Source: Cyanoderma ruficeps (lineage: Eukaryota > Chordata > Aves > Passeriformes > Timaliidae). From it: a DNA stretch of 64,000 bases. The DNA is taken from assembly GCA_008694505.1 (NCBI GenBank), contig VZDJ01007753.1, positions 10,201,666 to 10,265,665 of the forward strand, given 5' to 3'. The position numbers and the translations under genes are program-made. This document shows positions 1 to 12,000 of this stretch, in pieces; within the stretch, counting starts at the first letter, position 1, and every line of letters begins with the position of its first letter. The notes beneath the pieces are model-generated. The model made no database searches. It saw nothing but the letters and a program-made list of their open reading frames with translations, and was not told the origin of the DNA.

Positions 1-80
1 CTAATTTATATCAGAAATTAGGACATGAGACAAGAAGAAAAACAAAAAATCAAGTATAAACATGATGGTAAAGACAGGCA

Positions 81-121
81 AAGTCAGTGGTTCAAGTCAG
101 TGGTTCAAGTCAGTGGTTCAA
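81..121. repeat. 13-bp minisatellite, three copies
   Basis: The unit AAGTCAGTGGTTC occurs three times head to tail without a mismatch (81-93, 94-106, 107-119), with two bases of a fourth copy. It is a short tandem duplication, probably from replication slippage. No coding or regulatory role is visible. Confidence 0.95.
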
Positions 122-2444
122 AGCATGTTTTTCTAGAACATGGTGATACATGTACGGAACCTCATTAAAGATGATTTGAGAATCAGATAATGGTTTTCCA
201 TGCTGTTGGTAAGACAATTATTGCTGAAAGAGTGAAAAAGTAACTTCCGTTTCCAGGTCTGCCTTGCACTGACTGCATCAGGAAAAATTACTATGCTCCT
301 TCCTTCCCTGCTAACTACTGGATCAGTCAGAATTAGATGATGAAGATTTTATTTCGTATTTAAAACAAGGAATAGATACTGTGCAAGGTTTAGGCTGAAT
401 TAAAGACCTGTGTTTTATACGCAAAAGTCATATTTTTTTAGCCTGTGGTTGTCCCATGTAGATAGTAGTAAGTCTTCTTCATTTCAGCCAGTGAACATAA
501 TAGCACTGCAGAATGCTTTTTTTAAAAAAAAATATAGATCAGTCTTCTCAGTTTAATTTCTCTAGAACTGAGTTAAACTGATTCGACTATCATCCTTCAG
601 GAATCGCCTTAATCGAATTTGCATTGTCCAATAAAAACATTTTGTCAAACAACTTAACCCCCCTTGTCCAAATGTATAATCCAAAACCCAGGGGTAGTGT
701 ACATTGCCAGAGATTCATTTTTTATAACACCACTATTTTCTTGATTAATCAAGGTAAACAAATCCCCCCAAATATTTTATTCAAGTATCTTCTCTCAAAT
801 AATTTAGAGAAAAAAGAAACTGTACTAAAAAAAATAATCCTAACTGATTTTCTGACAGTAATATTAGCTGAAATCCTATGTCAAGGAATATTTCTGCTTT
901 TCATGGGCACAAATATTTTTGTGTAATGAAATAAATATCATTGAAGTATATGCAATGTTTACATCAGACGTATCTCAAAGAATGGTTGTTTGTTTTTTGC
1001 ATGCACACTTAATTCAGTTCGGTTTGCAGGTCTGCCACTTCTGCTTCCTGTTAGTTCATAAGGCTGTCAGCAGCAGAAACTAGAAGATGACATGATCTAG
1101 CAAAGTATTTTTTGTCATAAACATTGCTCTAACATTCTGCAATGGCCTTGGTCCAAATCACCTAACCTTGTTATCCACATTTTCCCTTGACCTTAACGGG
1201 ACCGTAACATCTGTGTACTTTCATGACAGAATGAATTAGCTATAGTTACAATTAGTATACAATTACCTTATTGTCAACAGGAGCATGCGGGGAGGAGGAA
1301 AGCTTACTTTCATGTTTCCTGAGTCGGCACTGCCTGCAGAGGATCCCTGGTTTTCTGCAGAGTACACCGTGGATCTCCACACCACACCCCACACCAGACC
1401 CCGCCACGGATCCCATCCATATCCCTCAGCTACCTTCGACTGAACAGGCACATCTATATGGTACAACACACATTTAAACAGGAAAGAACTTTCTCTAACT
1501 CCATCAAAAAGTCTTCAAAAGTAAAATCATTCCAGCACATGGCTACACTATTGATTCCAGCGGGATTTTGCTTGAGGTACTCTGTACAAGGTACTCTGGT
1601 CTGCCAAGTACCACGAAGCTCTCCAGTGCCAGCTGAAATTTCTGTTATGATTTATGATTTTTGGACCCTGTGCAGCTCCTGAGAGTGATAGAACGATGTA
1701 TCAGAATCTTAAATATGGGGTTGGTAATGTGTCACATTAACTCAAAGATCACAACTGAACTCAGTGCAAGCTGTCTTTAGTTTAATTGATAAGAAAGGGA
1801 GAGTAGATATGGCTTCGATATGAGGGTGGCGTCAACTAAAATATCTCCTAGTGCACCTCTTTTTTCTCCTAAGGAATTACAGATACATAATTATTGGAAA
1901 ACATCAATTGTTTAAATTGTTTATTCCTTTAATGTTTTTATTCCCCATGCCTCTCTGTCAGATCTTTCTACACATAACAAGAATAATGACATTGCATATT
2001 TAATACAGAGAATGAGTTGATGGGAATAAAACCCCCTCTCAGAGGGGTTTGCTTTACCAAATCCCTGTAGACTATTAATCTTCTAGTTCTCTGAAGCATT
2101 TCAGAACAATAATCAAAGAAAAGCGAGCACAGACAGGATATAGGGAGTGAGGATCATTTTTTGTTTGTCTTGTCTTGTTTTCCCTTTATAGTGAGAGATT
2201 ACTGAGCCAGAAAAAGCTATTAGGACCCAAACAGGGAGGTTTCATGCCTCCTACTTATTTGGTGGGGCCATGACTGTGTCTCATTCATATTCTAGTGGAT
2301 TGGCCTTTTGTGGCCTGCTGAAAAGCCATAAAGGCAATGACAGCAAGAATGACTGCATTGCAAGTGCTCCCTTTCTCATTTCCATCTCTCCTCTCCTCTG
2401 AAACTGACATTATTAGAAAGTCAAATGCAATGGCTACAGGGGTT
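122..2444. other. Unannotated AT-rich DNA
   Basis: No gene or recognisable repeat is seen here. The longest open frame (624-926, plus, 100 codons) has no recognisable domain and an AT-driven composition. A locally GC-richer stretch around 1270-1450 contains GGTGTGG-like low complexity and a segment bounded by splice-like signals (1308-1439, minus), which is discussed as a finding. A 15-bp near-repeat containing GGTACTCTG lies around 1577-1602. Confidence 0.6.
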
Positions 2445-2485
2445 CCTGCTTTTTTTTTTTTTTTNCCTGCTTTTTTTTTTTTTTT
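2445..2485. other. Ambiguous base between identical 20-bp copies (probable assembly join)
   Basis: CCTGC followed by 15 T occupies 2445-2464, a single N is at 2465, and the same CCTGC plus 15 T follows at 2466-2485. A perfect duplicate on both sides of one N is what results when two contig ends that really overlap are placed side by side. The true sequence probably has only one copy, with an uncertain poly-T length. Confidence 0.8.
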
Positions 2486-4821
2486 GTCCTTTTATTTCCC
2501 TTTTAGATTTTAGTTCTTTATTTCATGCCACAACCCAGGCTCACTACATTCTTGTTCACAGACCAACCACTCTTCAGTGGGCACACATACATCAGTGAAG
2601 TCTGTCTCTCTTGTTCTTTTTTTTGTTTGAATTTACTTATTCAAATCTCAGCTGCTTTTGTTAGATGGCATTTAACAGATACACTTCTATAATGATCCAA
2701 TTCACAATAAAATAGTTCTAAGTTAAAACAGAAATAGCTAAAGAAAACAAAACTGGACAAACACACCCCATCCATCACTATCCATACATTGAATTAACTC
2801 TGATGATGACTTTAAAAATATATTTACACGCTAATGCTTTGATTAGGATTGAAGCTTAATAGAATTATAAACATTTCAAAGGACATCACTTGACTCAGAA
2901 AGATTATTTAACACTAATTATAACATGCAACTCAAGAGTGTAATGAGTAAGTGGAGAAAACATGCAAGGGAGATTTAACACTAACAGAAACATATGATTA
3001 CATGAACAGCTCTCAGTTGAAGATTTTGAGACGAATCTTATTTTGAGCATGTGCCTGAAATATTAACCTATCTCTTTAGGCACAAGACAAGTGCCTCCTA
3101 ACTTGTTTTCAGTAATAGGTGTCACAGTAGAAATAGGGGACTAGAGGTAGCGGATAGGCTAGTTAGTGACCTTTGCTGGCTGACTGGACATCTTTTGTAA
3201 GAAAACAGCTAAAAAGATCTAAAGCTTTATGTGAGAGAAATAGCTAAAAGAATAATGTGTACAATTGTCATGCAAATGAGCAAAAAAAAATAATCTCTGC
3301 ACTAGAGAGGTGAATGAAGACAAGCACTGCTGGAAAGATTGTGTTTCATGGTAAGCATTTAAACAGCATATAAGGAGCAAATAAATGGAATGCCATGGCA
3401 TTTACCACGCGTTGGTCTTTCTATGCTGCATGGACATTAAATAGCCTACGACAGTTTCACTATCAGCAGGATTTGTCCCTGAGTCCTTGACCAAAATTTG
3501 TCTTTGTTTCTCTTGCTGGGCTGCATGCTGATTTTCCCTGATCTGTTTGTTTGCCAACATCTATCGCAGAGCTAAATTTATTTCAGTGATGACTGTGGAT
3601 ACATAGCTGTAGGACAAAATGTTATACAGAAGTTATGAATGAAAAATGTTGTTATTATTATTGCTATTATTATGTCATAGACACAGTATTTGGAATTCCC
3701 GCTAGCATTACTTAAGTTCTTAGATCCAGTGTTTGAGATTTAGTGTTCTTGTTCTGCTTCCTAAAATTACCCTCTTAGTAAACACAGTTAAAGTTTTCCT
3801 ATTTCCAGATACATGGCCAACTTTCCATTGTGCAATGGTTCTGATTTCTCTCCTCATTAGAAGGTAGAACATTAAAAAGAAAAAAAAGAATTTTCAAAAT
3901 GTAATAGAACTACACTGGGCCAATGTTAATTGCATAAACCTGTTTAGATAACATGATGGGTAATAGACCACCACTGAGCAAAATCTCACTTTTTGAGAGA
4001 AAGTCCTGACACAGAAACTATTGACCTACCTCAGGTACACACTTGTGCTAAGTGTTATTATAAATTATGGAATGCAATTTTGGTCTTTTTCTCCATGAAT
4101 CTTCTGTGATGGTCTTTAACCATGATCTTTTATAAATATCACCAGGCTTTCACTTCCCAACTCAGAAAGCTGCTCACCAGCAGATAGTCAAAAGAGTTCT
4201 CTTCAGTTTCCACGAGATCTGGTGAAACAGAAGACTTTTATTTCCCCTGCACATGCTTAGCTCCTTCTTCCATCAAAAGCCTAAAGAGGGCAAGGTTGTG
4301 TCTCTGTACACTTGACTTTCATGGTACATCAGAGCTGACCTGTGTATCTTTGGGGATTTGTAGATTACTGCAGTAAGCAAACATCTTACTGCATCAGAGT
4401 AAACTAAACAAACATCTTCAGCATCAGAGTACCTCTTCTCCCAGGTTCAAAAAGAGGATACTCCTGTTTCTAGGGACTCATCATATGGTGCAGTTTTTGT
4501 CCTGAGTTGGTATCTCCCTGTACAAATGAACCTCTATGCATTTAATCCCTGTGCCTGACGCACAAGTGTTAGAAAGTGCCTGCTCTTGTCCTCAGCACCT
4601 GTCATCAGAAACCACCCACAGCCAAAAGAAATTAAGTACATGTGATCCTGCAGCCCGGGGTGTCTGACAGCTGTTGGCCCTTCGGACATGTGGAGAGCTC
4701 CTGGTGGGTGATGCTGTAGCATCCAAGCCCCAGCAGGGCTGGGAGAGTGGTTCCCTGTGCAAAGGAAGTATCTAAAACATGCAGTAGCAGCAGCAAAATC
4801 CCAGCGCTGCTGTTACCGTGG
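2486..4821. other. Unannotated AT-rich DNA
   Basis: No gene is supported. Contents include a short (TTA)n tract near 3648-3672 and the imperfect direct repeat listed separately at 4378-4431. Open frames are at most about 60 codons and have no recognisable motif. Confidence 0.6.
4378..4431. repeat. Imperfect 31-bp direct repeat, two copies
   Basis: A segment beginning CAAACATCTT and ending GCATCAGAGTA occurs at 4378-4401 and again at 4409-4431. The second copy lacks one internal base and differs slightly at the centre. This is a local tandem duplication with no visible function. Confidence 0.85.
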
Positions 4822-4825
4822 AGAC

Positions 4826-4882
4826 AGAGAGAGGGAGAGAAGGAGAGGGAGAGAGGGAGAGGGAGAGAGAGAGAGAGNGAAT
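4826..4882. repeat. GA-rich homopurine tract with one ambiguous base
   Basis: A run of 52 uninterrupted purines (4826-4877), made of GA and GGGAGA units, ends at an N (4878) followed by GAA. Such mirror-like purine tracts can form triplex DNA and are hard to sequence, which probably explains the N. Open frames through it that read as Arg/Glu or Ser/Leu repeats are artefacts of the repeat. Confidence 0.9.
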
Positions 4883-7800
4883 AAGCGTTTTCTGGCCAAT
4901 TTCACATCTAGAGTTACCAGCTTGTTCTCCTTTACCCAGTCTTGCTGCAGTTCCTCATCCTTCAAATGGGTAATGGCAACAATTCCAACAGCAGCTCTGT
5001 ACAAAAGGTCATCTTTTTACTATTTTTGTCATATTTGCCCCTTTCTAAACCTTAGATCATCATAAGGAGCTTTTAGCGCTGCCTTGCAGAGGTACTAGAA
5101 AAAGAGCGAATCAGAAGGCACACTGATTGCAGCTTAATTAGACATTACTGTTTACCAAAAGTAACTCATCCTGTATTAGTGTTTCACATTATGTAACAAA
5201 TATTTCCAAACATTTCTTCAGCAGCTGTATGATCTGTCAGTAAAACTAAGGACTCAGCAAAGGTCATTGTTACTGAAGGAGGCTGAGTAGAAATTCCTCT
5301 CTGCACTGTCCTTTCACAGTTCATTTCTGTTCTTTATGTGCAGTATTCTGTGCCTGTGATGTCTTTGCCATTATGTTAAATGGATGATCTTTGTATTCAG
5401 ACCTTAGAAAAGGTTAATGGTTATTACTGCTATATGGTCCAGGAGGTAGAGTTCAGAATGATAATTCAGATTCATGCCCATGCCTATTTATGTAGACGTT
5501 TGTCTGAATAACAGCTGAGCCTCAGCTGCCTCCCTCTATCAGCCCAGCTCAGCCCTGATTTTTCCCTGTTCATACACAGGGCTGGAACACCACAAGGTTT
5601 TTATACCTGCTAAACTTTTCATGCTCTGGGCTTCATTGCTCTTGGTGGAAAACAGCCAGTAGACCTCCAAGGCTGGACATTCTATCACAAATATTATTCC
5701 ATTTTATGGTTGTTTAATATGCCAGATTAAGTCAGGATTAGCATGAAAATATCCAAAGGGAAAAAAAACCAAAACACATCATTCCCCTCCCAGTGGCTGA
5801 CATACTGTTTTCTGAATATTCTAACTTTGAAAGAGCTTAGATGCATTTTATATTAGGCAAACACAAGGGAGACAGGTGTACTTGCTGACTTAGAAAGGCA
5901 CAATTGGCTCTATCCAGTTACAGATGCTCATGGATTTATTTAACAAAATTCCACTTTGCGGTCGTCAACACTTCTGCTGATTTTAATATTCTGAGCTGTG
6001 AGTTTCCCTTTAACATTCTGTTATTAGGCCAACTCATCTGGAACCTCATTTGAAATGAGGTAATCTGATGCTTAATGAGCATTGTTTTTTCCAGATTAAA
6101 TACTCTTCCATCTCCCTCACTTCGAACTTGTAGCATCTTGCTGCAGGATTGAGAAAGAAGTTTCACTTTGGGGTTGGAGGTCTTTTTAGCTTTTGTTGTA
6201 GTTATGGCTGGGATTTTGTTGTTTTTGTTTTTTCTTCAATTAGGGAAGCCTTCTTATTTTTAGAAAAATTACGAAAACTTCTGGAAAAATATTTCTTAGC
6301 AGAGCATTAATTTTTCAGAATAAGTAGTTCTGAAAAGATATATATATAACCATTTTTAGAAACTGTGTTTGTTAGCCAGGAGGGAAAAGGAAAGTGAAGG
6401 GAAGGGAGAAACAAAAAAAACATAGTGATGGGAATTCAGAAAGTTAAAATATTTCCCTCAGCTGAGAACAGTGACCAACATCATGAAATGGATTCTGCAG
6501 TGCAGTCTGGGTGTATTGTTCAGGGATGTTTAAATAATGAATTTTTCTTATATGATCAGCTGGTTTAAGATAGGAATAATTTTTGTTTTTGCTGGGTATG
6601 GGTGGCTGCAGTAATTTAAGATCCTTTCCTTGTTAGCACAGATGGATGGATCTCTTTCATCTACCACTAGATGTCATGCACTGATATCTGTCCCCATAGT
6701 GTAGGCCAGGATTACAGGCACAGACAGAAATGTATGAAAATTCTTCCGCTCAAACCTTTTCAATTTTTTGTTGTAATTTAAATTATGAGAAACATGACAA
6801 CTCCTGATCAATTGACTGTTCATTTTAGCAGATTTTTTTTGGTCAAGTTTTATGGGTTTCTGATGTTTGAAAATTGTTTGCCCAAATATAAACTGACTAT
6901 CTGAATTTTTATTATGCAATGTCTACGAATGTTCATTGGTGGTTTTCATGCTTCTGTAAGTCAGATGTAAATATTATGACAAATTTGGAAGTGAGTGGAG
7001 AGAATCTCAGAGATCAGTTGGACCATTAATTTTTTTCTTTCCCTAAGCACTGAGCAATAACACAATAGCACTCTAATTTTACCTCTAGCATAATTTATCC
7101 CATCTCCCACCTGCCCACATTTCATTTTGGGCTGCCTGTTTGGTAAGATATCTCAGACGTACAGCACCAGAATTGATAAATATTTCCTTCAAAACATCTT
7201 TTCCCTAACAGAAAATGGTTTATTAAATACCATTTTTTTTCCCTAAAAGGTCCTTTTTACTGGGAAATTAGGGATTTTTCTTCAGTTTCAAGCCACCTTT
7301 TTGGCACAAAAAGGCATTTTAATTTTGCTTTTACCAAACAAATGAAAACAAAGTATTTTCAAAGAACAATTTCTACAGGAAAAGTAAACAATTCACCAAA
7401 AATATGCATGAAGAACTAGGGCTTTGCTGATGGCTCTGCAAAATCCTCTTGAGATAAATTTTACTACGCCATTTTTTAATGAGGTAAAGTGATTTGCCTG
7501 AGTTTATAGAATGCCTTGGTGACAGAAGCATAAATAGACCCCCAGCATCCAGATTCCCAGGTTTTTAGCTGATTATTCCAGGTTAAACAGGTAGCATTAT
7601 AATCTGAAGGCTCCAGCTCTCTCAGTTTCTGTTTGCCGCTGCCTGATAATTCCTCTTCCCAAAGATATGTATAACAACCGATTTAAAAACAGACTCGATG
7701 TGTGGAGAACCAGAGAAAACCATGGAAACAAGATGAGGTTAGTGGCATAAGTCCATGCACTATATATATATTGAATGTTGCAGTTACTTCACTAAGCAAC

Positions 7801-8639
7801 AGCTTAGTGTATGGTATAAAAATAAATGGTAGAACATCTTAAAATTCTAGATTAAAACAAAATGACATATAAAAGCACAAAATCTTCCTGGCAGTAACAG
7901 TACTACATTGATAAAAATCTTTGCTGCTGACAGAGTGGGACCTGATGCTGTTTGTTAGATACTCAAGTGGCTCTAAAGGTCATGAAAGCCTCTCTATATA
8001 ACATGATTACAGCATAATAGAAAAAGGTAACTGACTCAATCCTCCAGTTACTGCTTGCTTTTATTGAATTTCTATATTCATTTCTGCTTAATTAGAAACA
8101 AAATTAAATTTATTTCAATGCCAAGTTGTGGCTGCTGTTTTTTCAAGCCACATTTAAAAACAAGATGAATATTTGCAGATAATATTCATATTTTGCAAGA
8201 AAATTTGTCTGCCTGGTTTTTATCATCTGAGAAAATTCATTAATTGGGATTGATGTCCCAATCCACTCCCGGTGAATAATGGTAAAAATGAAATGATGAA
8301 ATGATGTACATTTAAACTGAACAGAGGTACGCTGTGAGTTAGAGCAGACTGTGATTTTAGATGCTATGTTGCCATCTCTCACTATAAAGGAACAAATCTT
8401 TTGCTACTAAAAATGAAGCACTTCATGGCACTGAGTTGAGCCATATGTGTCAGAACTAGCAGGAGAGCTGCTGAAAGGTCAAATATGCCAAGTACAGGAA
8501 AGTTTGTCAGAACCTGACAGAAATTCTCAGCTGAAAAATCATCTGTTCAAGAATGTAGATTTCTCAAAATCAAATATTTAACAAACCACATTTCAACATT
8601 ACCAAGGTCCTGACAGAAAGTCAGGAAGGCTCTGAATAA
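4883..8639. other. Unannotated AT-rich DNA
   Basis: No gene or interspersed repeat is recognised. A 19-bp perfect palindrome at 6043-6061 is listed separately. Short TA runs occur near 6336-6348 and 7759-7772. The open frames at 5936-6166 and 6674-6919 (minus) show no domain. Confidence 0.6.
6043..6061. repeat. 19-bp perfect palindrome
   Basis: ACCTCATTTGAAATGAGGT has two 9-bp arms around a single central G. It could be a symmetric binding site for a dimeric protein or a chance palindrome. Nothing nearby identifies a factor. Confidence 0.85.
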
Positions 8640-9080
8640 ACCTTCCTGCCAAAAACGTGTCAATACCTGACTGCAAGGCACTCATCCATTTCCTTGGGAG
8701 CTTCTTGGTCCAGGGTGGGTGGGGCTGAAGGACTTTTTTGAACCAAGCTCTGGGTTGAAAACCTTGTGCCAAACGAGTGCATTTCTGCCCAACTCCTGCC
8801 CTCGAAGGGATTGTGGTCCCTGCCTTCTCTTGCTGAAGCCTTCAGGTTCAGCAACCCGTCTGTTCGCGCTTTGCACTGCTTTGGAGGTTCTGAGCTGGGG
8901 CTGTGCTGTGCTATGCTCTGCCACACCGTGCTACCCCTCAAATGCTACAGGAAGATCCTGTTTGCATGCAAGGGCATGAGCTGGTGAGCACCCAACTGGT
9001 TTGGCACTGGAAGTGCTGCCAAAACACTGCTGTCTTTGCTCTGCTGCAAAGAGCCTGTGCGCTCACAATGCTCTGACAAC
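8640..9080. other. GC-richer patch of unknown nature
   Basis: This stretch is clearly less AT-rich than its flanks and contains several CpG pairs (for example in AACGTG, CCCGTC and TTCGCGC). Three overlapping open frames of 73-93 codons cross it on both strands, which is expected when stop codons are rarer in GC-rich DNA. None shows a recognisable domain. An AATAAA hexamer (about 8634-8639) lies just to its left, between 7-bp inverted arms AGGAAGG and CCTTCCT. It could be a degraded LTR, an old exon or a regulatory island. The sequence alone does not decide. Confidence 0.35.
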
Positions 9081-12000
9081 ACACCTTGGTCTGTCAGAGA
9101 CACTGGAGTGATTCACTCCTTGATGAGCTTGGAGAAGACAACACAGCTGTGACACTATATGATATTTAACTTGTCACTGTTGCCTTAAATATGCTTAACC
9201 AGGCACTTTGTACAGAAAAAAGAGAGTCTTCCTGAGCAGGATAATTGAGGATCCTATAGCTATGTTCTTTTGAAACCTTCGAAGAGTTTTATACAAACTG
9301 AGTGATATTTAATAGATAGCTTGAAGCTGCTATCTGTAATTTAACATTCATCATCCCTGCACTTACCACAGTAGCTTCATTGTATATGTAGAATAAAATA
9401 AGCCTGCTTCTAAAAAGGGAGAAAATATTTAGGTCTTGGCCTCTGACTATCTTGAAACTCTTTGATGTGCATCCCGTCCTATCTCTGATCACCTTTCTAT
9501 CAGACTCTGTGAGGTCCTAAATGTCTCCCCAAACAAGAACAGTCTCATAGGCAGAAGAACATCTGGTGTAGAGAGCAAGTAATATAACATAAGGTGATAA
9601 GGAAGTTTTTCGGTTATGTTTCTGCAACAAATTTCAGGAAAGTTAATATTTATAGCTACACTCTTGTTGATAAAGGTAAAAGGAAATAAAATGCTATAGG
9701 CTAAGCCTTATCCTTATGCAAAAGAGCAAGGCATGCCAGTAGGTTCTCAGTGTGCTATGGAGAAACAGAACTAGAGCATCTTAGGCATAATAATATTCTG
9801 GCAAAGCCACAATTATGTCCTATTAGCATTTTTAAATTTTATTAATCCAAAAATAGTCTGTATATATTGAATTATGAACATTATGAATGCTGAAAATTAG
9901 TTTTGATCCTAATCATTTTAGGTAGAATCAAGGAATGCTATCCCTCTTCCCTTTCATCAAATGAAACTGTTTATGAAGTCACTCTAAAAATTACTCCCAA
10001 TCATTAGATGTTGTGTGATACCAAGGAAAGTACTAAAAAAGTTATGAGGTAGAGTGCTTAGGCCACTGGCACTTTTCAGTGAGATGTATTTGGACAGCAA
10101 GCAAAAGCAAAAATGTCATGCTTTGAAAAATATCAGTTTCTATTTTTATGTTAAAGCATCCCATCCGTCTCCTCAAGTGCTAAATATTACTGGGGAGAAA
10201 AGACATATTTACTGATGACTTTATCCAGACATCTCCCATTGTTCTTCTGAACTTTGTGGAAATGCACTGTTTCATTATGCCTTGGTTAAAGACATTTCCT
10301 AAGAGTTAATGGAATCACAGGTTAAGTAAGCACAGACAATTATGGGAATAGGTATTCCAGTAAGCACTGCAGCCCCACTTAACAGGTGCCAGATTTAAGG
10401 AAACTGCATGCAAAGGCTTCCTTATTGATTGAATGACGTAATCTATAGGCATAGATAGTCCACTGGCCTCTGAACTGGGGGAAGAAGTACTGTCAACAAG
10501 CTTTCATGATGCTTTTAGAAGTCACAAAGAAGCAGTGAGTGGATTTATACATCTGAAAATTACACATGGATATGCACCTAATTACTTGTCTTATTCTGCA
10601 AGGAGTAGCAGGTGTGCTAAATTATCCATGCCTTGTATGATTCAAGGAAGAGCCCTGACATCTACTTTCTTCCTATCACTCCCTGGGTATGTTGTTTTTT
10701 TCTTTTTACCTTTCTAAATTTCTCCCTTAAAGGGATTGACAGCTTTGAACTATCTTCCCAAAGATCTGAAGAATCCAAAGAACAGCGGTTTCTCTAATAA
10801 ATAATGTCACAGATCCCTATTGGTTTAAAGCACTGCAGAGAGCAATCACAGAGGACTGGGGCAACTGGAATCAAAGTCACCTTGATAGCAACGTTGTTAG
10901 GAAGCTGTTTTTAACTGCATGAGAACATATGGTCTTTGAGAACACATGAAGAGATGAAAGTTAATAGCTCTATCCATTTCTCTACCTTCCCTTGCTCCTT
11001 AAAATTGTAGCAATGCATACTATAACTGGGCACTTCAACTTAAGTTTTCAGATCTTATTGCTTTCCTTTACATTCAGCTCCCATGGGGTGAAGTCACCTC
11101 TGATCTCTGTGCTTCACAGTCTGGCTGTGCTACCTGCATAACATCTTAACATAGTGATTAACCTACCTGCTCTCCAGAATGCAAGAGAAATTTAAAAATT
11201 TCCCTCTCATGCTGAGTTCTGGCTCTATCAATCTTTTTCTTGTAGGAAATTCTAGAGAAAATATTTTCTGGATGGAGTGAATGCACCAAAACCAGCTTGA
11301 ACTCTGTTTACTCTCTGTTAGGAAACAGCTCATGTGTGATCCTTATACTATTTTGGCTATTTGAGTATATCCTTTAAAAAAAAGAGGCCAGATTATAAAC
11401 AAACATTTTCATCAATGCTCCATAGAAAATATAGATTTCCACTACTGAGGGTATAACCTAAAAATAGTCTTCTGTGATGACAGCACGTTGCCTAGAAATA
11501 CAATTTGCACATTTTTTTCAAGGATAAAAAAGCCCAACACCAATATTGTGGTCTGTATACATATATGTATATGCTCTTTACTCATGTTGTGATGTGCTAG
11601 CTAAATGACAAGCACTAAGAATTCAGCTATATGTCCCTAAAAGGCCTTCTGTCTGTGACTTTTCCTCACAGCTGCTTTATCTGAGATTATTCTCTATGCT
11701 TGAGTAATTCCCATTGGCACAGTTGCAGGCAAAGTGCTACTGTCTGCCAAGCTTCTGAACTAATCATTAGTGAGTGTAGTACCCCAGCAGTGAGAACCTG
11801 GAGGCTGAAAATTTACATGAATCCATTTTTACTTTTTGTAGCTCTGGCACTGAGCAAAATGTGCTAGAGCTTGATCTGTTGCATCAGCTTTGTTTTTATA
11901 AAAATAGAAAAAATAAAACATTTCTTGTTACCATTTCTTTCCTATAGTGTGTGTGAGCATTTTGGCCTTTTTGTTTTGTAATTTAGTTGTTCCAATTGTT

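Noticed and set aside
81..121. CRISPR-like short repeats
   Set aside because: The 13-bp units abut with no spacers and the host is a vertebrate, so this is a minisatellite.
4757..5065. Arg/Glu-rich open frame (plus) and its Ser/Leu-rich antisense
   Set aside because: Both run through the GA tract and an ambiguous base. The amino acid pattern is the repeat itself.
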